A stretch of 64,000 bases of DNA, taken from the NCBI RefSeq assembly GCF_900182655.1, contig NZ_FXTC01000009.1, forward strand, positions 124,001 through 188,000, read 5' to 3'. Source of the DNA: Chryseobacterium rhizoplanae (lineage in GTDB: Bacteria > Bacteroidota > Bacteroidia > Flavobacteriales > Weeksellaceae). Position 1 is the first letter of the stretch, and every line of letters starts with the position of its first letter. Positions 43,640 through 51,528 of the stretch are shown piece after piece. The notes under the pieces were generated by a model. That model saw only the letters and a program-made list of their open reading frames with translations. It was not told the DNA's origin and searched no databases. A program made the translations under genes and the position numbers.

Positions 43640-44926
43640 TTATTTGATTTGTCTGAAGCTTCCTCCCGAAACTTTATCTACTTTGGCATCCAGTTCAGGG
43701 TTTCCTCTCAACTTTACTGCCGCTCCTGATGAAACACTCACTTTCAGCTTCTCTGTAACCAGTAAAGAAAGACTTGCTCCTGAGGTAGATTCTACTACTG
43801 CTGTTGCGATCTTAAGATCATCAGCTTTACAAGACGCTCCGCTGCTGATATCAATTACGGCAGAGGCCGCCTCTCCTGATAAGCTAATACTTGCTCCGCT
43901 GGAAGTATCTAATGCCAGCTTTGGTGTTTTAATATCAATATCTATTACTGAACCTGAGCTTACTTCTACTGCTGCAGACTCTTTTACATTGAATGTTCCT
44001 TTAATAATAGAACCAGATTCTGCTTCAATTGCAAGGCTGCTTTCTGTAACAGGATTCACTGCTGTAAAGACACTTCCTGACGATGTTTTTATAGCACTAA
44101 TGCTGGGAGCTGAAACATTGACATTAAGATTTTTAAATCTCAGGTTTCGAACACCTTTATTGTCAACATAGATCTTTAAAACTCCGTTTTCTACTTTTGT
44201 AATCACATACTGAAGCTTATCTGCATCTGCAATTACTTTTACACTTCTTGTATTTTCCTGTTTGTAGGTAACATTTACTCCTACACTGGCATCTATTTTT
44301 GAGAATTCACCCACGTTTCTGTTATCTCCGTTCAGGTAAGATGATGTATTGCCCGAAGTGAGGTCATTTCTTACGGAAGTTGTCACAGAAGAAGTGGTTG
44401 TTTCACCGGAATTAATGATCTTATTCACATCAGATAACTTCATTTTTCCATTAAGAATAAAAATAATATTCTCTTCTTTGGAATCAACGTTGAAAACAAG
44501 ATTTTCAAGATAGTTATCTTTCTCATCTTCAGCCAGGAATTTCATAGAAGTTCCATCGCTGCTCATAGACATCAGCTCATTGAAGTTTAAAGATTTCAAT
44601 GCATCATTTATTCTCGCCGTTTTATCTTCATTCATTTTTATATTGGCAAGATTCTCATCTTTTAAACGATCCGGGAAGGTAATTTTAGGGATAATCAAAA
44701 TTTTAAGCCCATCCACATCGTTCAGAATCGGTTTTATTTTTCCGACGTAAGCATCGTCAACATCAATGGTATTCAGTAGCTTGAACATCGGTTTTTTAAT
44801 ATTGATAGAGGTTACTCTTCCCTTTTTTTCAAAATCCTGAAAAAGCTTGTCTAATTTCTCAGTCTGTGCAGAATAAGTTGCAAAGCTGCTTAGCATTACG
44901 GCTATTATAAAAAATATTTTTTTCAT
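43640..44926 (-). CDS. Exported protein fusing a DUF4252-like part with a GIN (DUF2807) domain
   Basis: 428 residues from M-K-K-I-F-F-I-I-A-V-M-L; the signal peptide ends T-Y-S-A-Q. The N-terminal part (about 25-175) resembles DUF4252, ending I-F-I-L-N-G-K-M-K-L-S-D-V-N-K-I-I. The C-terminal part (about 200-428) is a GIN/DUF2807 beta-helix with repeated S-S-G-S and S-S-G-A strands. An upstream ATG (44968) would overlap the previous gene and disrupt the signal peptide. The fusion puts two domains that usually occur as separate genes in one protein. It is 16 bases from the membrane protein at 44943. Confidence 0.82.
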   Translation of the reverse strand: MKKIFFIIAVMLSSFATYSAQTEKLDKLFQDFEKKGRVTSINIKKPMFKLLNTIDVDDAYVGKIKPILNDVDGLKILIIPKITFPDRLKDENLANIKMNEDKTARINDALKSLNFNELMSMSSDGTSMKFLAEDEKDNYLENLVFNVDSKEENIIFILNGKMKLSDVNKIINSGETTTSSVTTSVRNDLTSGNTSSYLNGDNRNVGEFSKIDASVGVNVTYKQENTRSVKVIADADKLQYVITKVENGVLKIYVDNKGVRNLRFKNLNVNVSAPSISAIKTSSGSVFTAVNPVTESSLAIEAESGSIIKGTFNVKESAAVEVSSGSVIDIDIKTPKLALDTSSGASISLSGEAASAVIDISSGASCKADDLKIATAVVESTSGASLSLLVTEKLKVSVSSGAAVKLRGNPELDAKVDKVSGGSFRQIK

Positions 44927-44942
44927 GGGATTGTTCTGATTT

Positions 44943-45620
44943 TTAGTATTCGCTGTCAAGATTTTCATTTTTTTGAGAAGATGCTACTGTTTTTTTAAAC
45001 TCGTTTCCTAATTTCATAAAGGAATATTTGGCAACATCTATGGCTTCTTTTTCACTGCTGATTCTTTTGCCGTTTACAATAACATAAGAGTCATTGTACG
45101 AAGATGCAGAATCACTTAAATTTTTATTGTTTGAGGCATTGCTTACATATCTGGGTCTTGTTTCCTTTTTAAGTCTTCCTCTTTTTGGCAGAATTTCATC
45201 CATTACATCTTTTTCTGCCACCTGGTTGTCCTGAAAAACAGAATCTTTTTTCACTCCGGAAATGGAATCTGTGTGATTTACAGCAACCTGTTCCTGGTGA
45301 TCACTGTTTTCTTCAATGAATCCGGATTTCTGCTTTAAGATTTCATCTTTTACCAGCTTTTCTTTGTCCTGCGCATCCTTATTACTGTTATTCAGGAAGA
45401 ATCCGATGCTTAAGACCAGCATTACACTGGCGGCCATCCAGAACCATTTAGGAAAGGAGGGTTTCTTCTTTTCTTCCAATGGAATAACAGGTGCTGTATT
45501 CTGTTCAGGTTCCGCACCTTCTGCAGTCTGAAGAAAGTCTTCAAAACTCCAGTCCATTTTTTCTTCCTTAATATCCTGGAAGATTTCGTTATATTTATCT
45601 TGTAATTGATCTTTTTTCAT
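44943..45620 (-). CDS. Single-pass membrane protein, putative anti-sigma factor
   Basis: 225 residues. A cytoplasmic N-terminal part (about 1-56, D-K-Y-N-E-I-F-Q-D-I-K-E-E-K-M-D-W-S-F) precedes one membrane segment (about 57-77) and a polar periplasmic tail rich in Lys, Asp and Ser. Its start overlaps the sigma-factor gene by 26 bases. Position, topology and coupling suggest an anti-sigma factor, but no anti-sigma domain family was recognised. Confidence 0.65.
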   Translation of the reverse strand: MKKDQLQDKYNEIFQDIKEEKMDWSFEDFLQTAEGAEPEQNTAPVIPLEEKKKPSFPKWFWMAASVMLVLSIGFFLNNSNKDAQDKEKLVKDEILKQKSGFIEENSDHQEQVAVNHTDSISGVKKDSVFQDNQVAEKDVMDEILPKRGRLKKETRPRYVSNASNNKNLSDSASSYNDSYVIVNGKRISSEKEAIDVAKYSFMKLGNEFKKTVASSQKNENLDSEY

Positions 45621-46104
45621 AGCTCATCAGTTGTGAGATTTGTTCTTTTACTTTTTGTCTCGCACGCATCAGGTTTACCCTTACTGCATTTTCCTCCATT
45701 TCCAACATTTCAGAAATTTCGGAAACATCATACTCTTCTACATCTTTCAAGTGGATGACCATCTTCTGTTTTTCGGGGAGCTGATTGATAAATCCTATAA
45801 TATGTTCCTTAAGGTTATCAACTTCCATACTATAAAGCTCCGACCGATGAAGCTGCATATCCGCAAAGCCGATCTTTACATCGTGATGCTTCAATCTGTT
45901 CAGGCATTCGTTCCGGACAGACTTCAGTGCATAGGATTTAAAATTCCCGAACTGCTCAAGCTCATCCCTCTTCTGCCAAAACTTCATCATGAGATCCTGT
46001 ACTACATCTTCTGCTTCATCACTGCTCATGACAAACCGTTTCGCAAAACGATACATCTCGTCTTTGAGAATAAACACCGTATTCTTGAAAGTTTCTTGGG
46101 TCAT
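45595..46104 (-). CDS. ECF-type RNA polymerase sigma factor
   Basis: 169 residues, the size of an extracytoplasmic-function sigma factor. Region 2 (about 10-75) has D-E-A-E-D-V-V-Q-D-L-M-M-K-F-W, which binds the core enzyme, and region 4 (about 110-165) has L-P-E-K-Q-K-M-V-I-H-L-K-D and a helix-turn-helix L-E-M-E-E-N-A-V-R-V-N-L-M-R-A-R. It is first in a five-gene operon with a putative anti-sigma protein and DUF4252/GIN proteins, which are its likely targets. Confidence 0.93.
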   Translation of the reverse strand: MTQETFKNTVFILKDEMYRFAKRFVMSSDEAEDVVQDLMMKFWQKRDELEQFGNFKSYALKSVRNECLNRLKHHDVKIGFADMQLHRSELYSMEVDNLKEHIIGFINQLPEKQKMVIHLKDVEEYDVSEISEMLEMEENAVRVNLMRARQKVKEQISQLMSYEKRSITR

Positions 46105-46159
46105 GAGTTTTGTTTCTTATAGGTAAGACAATTGCCGTTACAGATCTATTACATCAAAA

Positions 46160-46192
46160 ATAAAAAAACTTCAAAAAAAATTGAAGTTTTTA
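46160..46192. terminator. Terminator between the XRE gene and the sigma-factor operon
   Basis: AAAAACTTCAA pairs with TTGAAGTTTTT across an A-rich loop; it ends XRE transcription before the sigma-factor gene. Confidence 0.65.
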
Positions 46193-46540
46193 TTTTTTAC
46201 CGAGAAGCTGCTTGAGAAATGCGATCTCCGCATCCTTGTCTTTAAGCCTTTGTTCGTATTGGTCTATTAGTTTTTCAGAGGCATTGATGGTTGCATAATT
46301 CTGAGCTATTGCAACTTCATTATTATTTTGATTGACAGTTATACTATCTCCACTCAAAAAATCCAGAACGCTTGCCTCTAACACTTTTGCAATATCCTCC
46401 ACCTGAGAAAAAGCGGGTTTACTTTTATCATTTTCAAAATTGGAATAGGTTTTCTGGGAAACATTCAATGCTTCCGCAAGATACTCCTGGATAAAGTTCT
46501 TATTGATTCTCGCTTTTTTCAGTTTTTCTCCTAGAGTCAT
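46190..46540 (-). CDS. XRE-family helix-turn-helix regulator
   Basis: 116 residues from M-T-L-G-E-K-L-K-K-A-R. The HTH_3 domain (about 5-60) has Q-E-Y-L-A-E-A-L-N-V-S-Q-K-T-Y-S-N-F-E and E-D-I-A-K-V-L-E-A. The C-terminal third is a short coiled coil (L-I-D-Q-Y-E-Q-R-L-K-D-K-D-A-E) for oligomerisation. The frame extends to a TTG at 46561, which lies in the -7 element. Targets are unknown; the divergent gene at 46695 is a candidate. Confidence 0.88.
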   Translation of the reverse strand: MTLGEKLKKARINKNFIQEYLAEALNVSQKTYSNFENDKSKPAFSQVEDIAKVLEASVLDFLSGDSITVNQNNNEVAIAQNYATINASEKLIDQYEQRLKDKDAEIAFLKQLLGKK

Positions 46541-46558
46541 AGCACAATGTATTTTTAT

Positions 46559-46566
46559 CAAAATTA
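46559..46566 (-). promoter_or_regulatory. -7 promoter element of the XRE gene
   Basis: Minus-strand TAATTTTG matches TAnnTTTG, about 18 bases before the ATG. Confidence 0.55.
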
Positions 46567-46694
46567 CATATTTTTTCTTTTAGAAAAATAATACGGAAAC
46601 CAGTATTTTTCTACTGTATTGTTTCAGTTTATTATTCACACATTTGTAGAGTTATAAAAAAAGTATATATTTAATACCTAAAAAACAAATGCTT

Positions 46695-48032
46695 ATGAAG
46701 AAAAATTTAATCTTTCGGCTTTTCCTGCCGATGGTTCTCTTTACCCTGTTCCATTCCTGTATTCATGATGAAACATTAGCTTCCTCAGATCCGGCTTCTA
46801 AAGAATACACCAATAAGAGCTTATGGAAAGAAGATGAAAAGTATATCATGAATGTCATGAAAATCTATGAGGATAATGAATTTAAGATCAAAAAAAGTAA
46901 TGGCACTCCTTACTGGAACTATGCTACTACTGTGGACCAGTATGATGAAAGCTTTCTGATGGTACCTGTAGTAGAGAACGGGAAAGTGGTATCTGTATTA
47001 CAGGTTCCGAGACATCAGGATAAAGTGTATTTTATTTATACGTCTTCAGATGATGATATTTCTTTCTTTCAAAATCTGTTTTCTTCTAAACTAAAAAGAG
47101 TAATAGACACAAAAGTGAGTGATGAGGCCAGCAAGCTGGTTTGTACTACAAAGGTCTATTCTATATGGTATCCTGATAATGAGTCTAATCCCGATCCTTC
47201 GAGCGGATCAGGACATTGGGGAACTTATCACGTCACCAACTGTACATTTTCACAAGCGGAAGCTTGCCTAGGTATTGTAGGGCCTAATGGAGAGTGTCTA
47301 GAAGGCGGCGGCGGTGGATATAATTATCCAATAGGAGGCGGAACTAATAATAACCCACCTGATCAACAAAATCCCTGTGATAAGCTAAAAACACAAACTT
47401 CTAATATTACGTTTAAAAATAATATAACTTCCCTCGAAGGAAAAACTACTGACAGCTATGAAAGTGGTTATAGGATAGGAACTAATTCTGATGGATCTTT
47501 ACAAAATCAATTATTACAAAATAAGCCTGGAACACAACAAGTGGATCTCAAAGCCTTCTCAAATACAATAACATTAATGCATTCACATTATGACGAATTG
47601 TATCCAATGTTTTCACCAGGTGACATCATCTTCTTTAACCAATGGATTGTTTGGGCACAGAATTGGAACTCAGTACCTAAAAACATGCCTAAGATACCAT
47701 TAAATAATCTTACATTCACCCTAGTAACAAGTAATGGAAATTATTCTTTTAATTTTGATGGAACATCTACAATCCCTTTACCTAATTATACAATTCAAGA
47801 ATTAGATAAATTGAATAAGGATTATATAGAAAATCTAAATAAAGCAGTTACTATAGGAAATGTAAGTGGAGATGCAAGTTATAATATGGAAAAGTTAGAA
47901 ACAGAATTCCTTAAATTTATGAATGATAAAATGAAGATGGAGGGGCTGCAACTTTATAAAACCACAACTAGTGGAAATTCATCATTAACTTTAGTAAATG
48001 GAACACGTCAGGAAACTGATTGTCCGAATTAA
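46695..48032 (+). CDS. Lipoprotein with a C-terminal JAMM-like motif
   Basis: 445 residues; the lipobox is L-F-H-S-C with Cys at 22 counting from the ATG at 46695 (one codon lies between this and an earlier ATG). An N-terminal region (about 25-185) is followed by a Gly-rich linker near 200-220 (G-G-G-G-G-Y-N-Y, G-G-G-T-N-N). The C-terminal part contains H-S-H-x8-S-P-G-D (H296, H298, S307, D310), which resembles the JAMM/MPN zinc motif H-x-H-x7-S-x-x-D with one extra residue. Peptidase activity is inference. The region after the linker is more A+T-rich than the N-terminal half, as in exchanged C-terminal modules. A DUF6705-like gene follows 12 bases later. Confidence 0.7.
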   Translation: MKKNLIFRLFLPMVLFTLFHSCIHDETLASSDPASKEYTNKSLWKEDEKYIMNVMKIYEDNEFKIKKSNGTPYWNYATTVDQYDESFLMVPVVENGKVVSVLQVPRHQDKVYFIYTSSDDDISFFQNLFSSKLKRVIDTKVSDEASKLVCTTKVYSIWYPDNESNPDPSSGSGHWGTYHVTNCTFSQAEACLGIVGPNGECLEGGGGGYNYPIGGGTNNNPPDQQNPCDKLKTQTSNITFKNNITSLEGKTTDSYESGYRIGTNSDGSLQNQLLQNKPGTQQVDLKAFSNTITLMHSHYDELYPMFSPGDIIFFNQWIVWAQNWNSVPKNMPKIPLNNLTFTLVTSNGNYSFNFDGTSTIPLPNYTIQELDKLNKDYIENLNKAVTIGNVSGDASYNMEKLETEFLKFMNDKMKMEGLQLYKTTTSGNSSLTLVNGTRQETDCPN

Positions 48033-48044
48033 AAAATTATAATT

Positions 48045-48608
48045 ATGAAACAAGCATTATTAATATTACTAGTATTTATTACAATCTCATGTAATGCACA
48101 AATTTATCCTTTAAACTATAAAGAAGATGTTCCGAATGGAGCCTACTACAAAGACTTAGATGGTGAACTTGATAAATATGTTGGTTTATGGAAAGGAACA
48201 TGGAATGGAAAGACAGTGTACTTAGAGTTAAAAAAAATTAAGGATTATAGTGATGGAACTCATCCATATTACAAGGACAGGATATTGGGAGAACGAAAAA
48301 TTATAGCTTCAAACGGGACTGTAGAAATTGATAGAATTTCTAATTTCGGAAGTGAGGGAACAGAGTTTTGGGGAATTGGGTTTAATTTAAAAAACGGAAA
48401 TATAAAACGATTATATTTCTCTCCTAGAAACATGTGTAAAAAAACTGCAACTTTGGATATTACAAGTTTCACAGGAAGTCAAATGACTTTACATTTTGAA
48501 TATCTTCCAAGTATTATAGATCCTAATTGTCAACATAACGCCTATGTAGATCAGTATGGAGATTTTCCTATTAATTTTCCGAAAGATATTGTATTAACAA
48601 AACAATAA
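48045..48608 (+). CDS. Small secreted protein, DUF6705-like
   Basis: 187 residues; N-terminal signal (M-K-Q-A-L-L-I-L-L-V-F-I-T-I-S-C-N-A-Q; a lipobox-like I-S-C may instead lipidate Cys16). The mature part has a strand-rich lipocalin-like pattern: G-A-Y-Y-K-D-L-D-G-E-L-D-K-Y-V-G-L-W-K-G-T-W-N-G-K, then L-E-L-K-K. I recall the family DUF6705 in Chryseobacterium, unverified. It is 12 bases from the JAMM-like gene and has its own terminator after it. Function unknown; a binding partner or immunity role is speculation. Confidence 0.65.
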   Translation: MKQALLILLVFITISCNAQIYPLNYKEDVPNGAYYKDLDGELDKYVGLWKGTWNGKTVYLELKKIKDYSDGTHPYYKDRILGERKIIASNGTVEIDRISNFGSEGTEFWGIGFNLKNGNIKRLYFSPRNMCKKTATLDITSFTGSQMTLHFEYLPSIIDPNCQHNAYVDQYGDFPINFPKDIVLTKQ

Positions 48609-48610
48609 AC

Positions 48611-48636
48611 AAAGCCTCTTCGGAGGCTTTTTCAAA
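48611..48636 (+). terminator. Intrinsic terminator after the DUF6705-like gene
   Basis: AAAGCCTC pairs with GAGGCTTT around a stable TTCG loop and is followed by T. Confidence 0.85.
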
Positions 48637-48645
48637 TGATGAAAT

Positions 48646-49791
48646 ATGAAACGAATACTATTTATTTTAATCTTTTTATCTACTTGGTTTAACGCTCAGG
48701 TTATAAAAGATTCAATTTTAGGGAAACCAAAATTCGTAAAAGAATACGTAGTTTTTCTAAATAATTCTGGTCCATTTACCTTTATGAAGGGTGATGATGA
48801 ATATGGACATGCTGTAATCATGACACCCAAAAACCTAAGAAGCAGAATGCGGGAGACATGGTTTGAAACAGATTTCTGCCGATATATAAATAATGAAACT
48901 TACTATGATAAAAACCGGAATATAACAAAAGAAACGTGGTATTACAAATCAGGAGAAATTGTTGATGATTATGATTATACGTTTGATAGCCTTAATAGAT
49001 TAATTGCAGAAAAAAGGAAAAACAAATATTCAGAATCATCTTTTCATTACTTTTTTAATGGAAACAATAAAACTCCAAACTTTAAAGAAGCTTACTACAG
49101 AACTAAGGATAAGCCTATGGAAAAATACATAAGCAATCTTGAAAGTTTTAAGCCTCTGTATATAACTAAATTTGATACTCTAACAAGAACAGACAGTATT
49201 TTTACAATAACAAATGATATTTGGAAAAAGGTAGGTGAGCGTTCTTATACTGAGGTTAAAGACTCTATTTATCATAAGAAACTAAATCGTGTAAAAATTT
49301 ATGATAATCAGTATAGGGTAATTGAAGAAAAATCTTTCGATCATAAACTTGATTATGAAAACAAAAAAATATTTTTAAGCAAGCATATGAAATACGAATA
49401 TGATAAATCTGGAAATCTAATACAGAGAGCTGAAATTAAAGACGGAAAGTACCATTATTATACTATACTTGGAAACGGTAAAATAATCACAGAAGAAAAA
49501 GATGGTAATTATGAAAAACCCTCGTTTATTACTTATACTTATACCAAAGATCAAAAATTAGAAAGAACAACAGCACACTACAATAATAGTATTTGGTATG
49601 ATATCCGATTTGAATATAAAGATAATTATATAAGTAAAATATTTTATTTAGATGAGAGAGATAAAAAAAATGAACCAACAGTAATTATTTTCAAATATAG
49701 GTTTGATAAGCAAAAAAACTGGACAGAAGTTATTAAGAATATAGATGGAAAAGATTTATATAAATGGGTCAGAAAAATCGAATATTACTAA
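48646..49791 (+). CDS. Secreted YD-repeat-like protein
   Basis: 381 residues; the signal peptide MKRILFILIFLSTWFNAQ is clear. The mature protein has short repeated strand units of the kind Y-D-x-x-G-N-L-I-Q and Y-D-N-Q-Y-R-V-I-E-E-K, which look like YD/RHS repeats. No active site is recognised. The gene is A+T-rich and is the third of an accessory-looking trio. It starts 16 bases past a terminator, so its promoter must lie in that short gap or be read-through. Function unknown. Confidence 0.65.
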   Translation: MKRILFILIFLSTWFNAQVIKDSILGKPKFVKEYVVFLNNSGPFTFMKGDDEYGHAVIMTPKNLRSRMRETWFETDFCRYINNETYYDKNRNITKETWYYKSGEIVDDYDYTFDSLNRLIAEKRKNKYSESSFHYFFNGNNKTPNFKEAYYRTKDKPMEKYISNLESFKPLYITKFDTLTRTDSIFTITNDIWKKVGERSYTEVKDSIYHKKLNRVKIYDNQYRVIEEKSFDHKLDYENKKIFLSKHMKYEYDKSGNLIQRAEIKDGKYHYYTILGNGKIITEEKDGNYEKPSFITYTYTKDQKLERTTAHYNNSIWYDIRFEYKDNYISKIFYLDERDKKNEPTVIIFKYRFDKQKNWTEVIKNIDGKDLYKWVRKIEYY

Positions 49792-49795
49792 AACT

Positions 49796-49828
49796 ACCCC
49801 TCAGAAATTCTGAGGGGATTTTATATTT
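49796..49828. terminator. Bidirectional terminator
   Basis: CCCCTCAGAA pairs with TTCTGAGGGG in a nearly perfect palindrome, between convergent genes. Confidence 0.85.
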
Positions 49829-50992
49829 TTAATACGTATCAAAAATATGTTTCAAGATTGCTTTATCCTCTTCTGTTAAAGAAACTTTTCTCCTCGCCAT
49901 GGCTCTTTCTGCCACTTCATATACTTTATCAAGTTTGAACCTTTCATCATCTTTCAATCCGCCCCATGAGAAGTTTTCCACAAGATTGGGTGGAAAACCA
50001 GGTTTGAAGATATTGGAAGCAACACCAATTACCGTTCCTGTATTCAATTGGGTATTGATTGCTGTTTTGGAATGATCTCCCATGATTAATCCTGCAAACT
50101 GCAATCCTGTATCTTCAAAAGCTTTGGTTCTGTAGTTCCAGAATTTTACGTTTCCATAGTTGTTCTTCATATTCGAAGAATTGGTATCAGCTCCGAAATT
50201 ACACCATTCTCCAATCACAGAGTTTCCTACAAAGCCTTCGTGTCCTTTACTCGAGTATCCGAATATAATAATATTGTTGACTTCACCTCCTACTTTACAA
50301 TGCGGTCCTACCGTAGTTGCCCCGTAGATCTTAGCCCCAAGATTAAATTTGGAATCATCACAAAGCGCTATTGGTCCGCGAAGATGACAGCCTTCCATGA
50401 CCTCTGTGTTTTTACCGATATAAATCTTACCTGTTTTTGTATTGATTGTGGAGAATTCAATATAAGCTCCTTCTTCAATAAAGAGATCTTTTTTATCTCC
50501 TAAAAATCCATTGGTTGAAGATAATTCCTGCGAAGTTCTTCCTTTAGTCAGCAAATCAAAATCGAAATCAATAGCATGATGATTATAGGTAAACAGATCT
50601 TTTGGTCTTTTAAAGAAAATAAGATTCTCTTTAATATCCGTCATTTTTTCAATCTGGTTCAGAGAAAAGCCTTTCATATTGATTTTAGCCGCAATCAATT
50701 CGTCTTCATAAACCAATGCTTCTCCCTGCTTAAGGTCTTTAATCTGTTGAATTACAGTTTCTGTAGGGAGGAAATTCGGAACTAAAAAAAGACTTTCTTT
50801 TTCCTCCGGATTTTTAAATTTATCCTGAAGATATGTTTCCGTGAAGTAGGAAATCTCTGTGTTTTCCAGGATTTTCTGCCATCTTTCGGAGAATGTAAGA
50901 ATTCCGCATCGCATTGCAGCAACCGGGCGGGTAAAAGTAAGCGGAAGAAAGTCTTCCCAATATTGTGCGTCTGAAAATACTATCTGCATCAT
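49829..50992 (-). CDS. GlmU-like sugar-nucleotidyltransferase/left-handed beta-helix protein
   Basis: 387 residues. The N-terminus (M-M-Q-I-V-F-S-D-A-Q-Y-W-E-D-F-L-P-L-T-F-T-R-P) is typical of the GlmU-family protein annotated in Bacteroidota as a putative sugar nucleotidyltransferase. Residues about 165-320 form hexapeptide left-handed beta-helix repeats (I-Y-I-G-K-N-T-E-V-M-E-G, N-L-G-A-K-I-Y-G). Classic GlmU N-terminal motifs are degenerate, so a true uridylyltransferase activity is uncertain. It is a single-gene unit upstream of which rpmE2 is transcribed on the same strand. Confidence 0.8.
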   Translation of the reverse strand: MMQIVFSDAQYWEDFLPLTFTRPVAAMRCGILTFSERWQKILENTEISYFTETYLQDKFKNPEEKESLFLVPNFLPTETVIQQIKDLKQGEALVYEDELIAAKINMKGFSLNQIEKMTDIKENLIFFKRPKDLFTYNHHAIDFDFDLLTKGRTSQELSSTNGFLGDKKDLFIEEGAYIEFSTINTKTGKIYIGKNTEVMEGCHLRGPIALCDDSKFNLGAKIYGATTVGPHCKVGGEVNNIIIFGYSSKGHEGFVGNSVIGEWCNFGADTNSSNMKNNYGNVKFWNYRTKAFEDTGLQFAGLIMGDHSKTAINTQLNTGTVIGVASNIFKPGFPPNLVENFSWGGLKDDERFKLDKVYEVAERAMARRKVSLTEEDKAILKHIFDTY

Positions 50993-51029
50993 TCAGTTTT
51001 TAAGTTTAAAGTTTAAAATTCAAGGTTAA

Positions 51030-51037
51030 CAAATTTA
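51030..51037 (-). promoter_or_regulatory. -7 promoter element of the GlmU-like gene
   Basis: Minus-strand TAAATTTG matches TAnnTTTG, 37 bases before the ATG at 50992. Confidence 0.6.
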
Positions 51038-51045
51038 CAATAAAA

Positions 51046-51072
51046 AAAGTCTCCCAAAAATTGGAAGACTTT
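51046..51072 (-). terminator. Intrinsic terminator of rpmE2
   Basis: AAAGTCTCCCAA pairs with TTGGAAGACTTT (one mismatch); the A-run beside it is a T-run on the minus strand. Confidence 0.75.
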
Positions 51073-51093
51073 AATATTTTAAGTGTACAAAAA

Positions 51094-51345
51094 TTACTTA
51101 GCGAATTTTTTGTATTTGTTCATGAACTTATCAACTCTACCTGCAGTGTCAACTAGTTTTACTTTACCAGTGTAGAAAGGGTGAGAAGTTGAAGAGATTT
51201 CCATTTTGATTAATGGATATTCTTGTCCTTCAAACTCGATAGTGTCTTTTGTTTCTGCAGTAGACTTGCAAAGAAACACCTCGTCGTTACTCATATCTTT
51301 GAAAACAACAAGTCTATAATTTTCTGGGTGGATTCCGTTTTTCAT
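51094..51345 (-). CDS. rpmE2: 50S ribosomal protein L31 type B
   Basis: 83 residues, the type B (zinc-free) form of bL31. It begins M-K-N-G-I-H-P and has S-S-T-S-H-P-F-Y-T-G and G-R-V-D-K-F. The C-x-x-C zinc-binding pair of type A L31 is absent; only one Cys is present. The type B form replaces the zinc-binding one under zinc limitation in many bacteria, though in Bacteroidota it is often the only L31. It has a strong consensus promoter and its own terminator. Confidence 0.95.
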   Translation of the reverse strand: MKNGIHPENYRLVVFKDMSNDEVFLCKSTAETKDTIEFEGQEYPLIKMEISSTSHPFYTGKVKLVDTAGRVDKFMNKYKKFAK

Positions 51346-51417
51346 AATACTATTTTTAAAAAAATTAAGTTTGCTTTCGAAATAGTAATGGATATTTCTC
51401 TGCTAAATTTTAGGTTG

Positions 51418-51448
51418 CAAAAATACAACATTTTTTTAAAATTCCAAA
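51418..51448 (-). promoter_or_regulatory. Consensus promoter of rpmE2
   Basis: Minus-strand TTTG (51448-51445), 19 bases, then TATTTTTG (51425-51418): a textbook Bacteroidota -33/-7 pair at ideal spacing. Confidence 0.8.
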
Positions 51449-51496
51449 TACTGAATTCATTTTTTTTTATTGGTAAGAAATTTAAAGTATTTTCGT

Positions 51497-51504
51497 TAAA
51501 TTTG
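51497..51504 (+). promoter_or_regulatory. -7 promoter element of the beta-helix lipoprotein gene
   Basis: TAAATTTG matches TAnnTTTG, 24 bases before the ATG. Confidence 0.65.
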
Positions 51505-51528
51505 GAACTTACTTAAACTTTAATTTCA

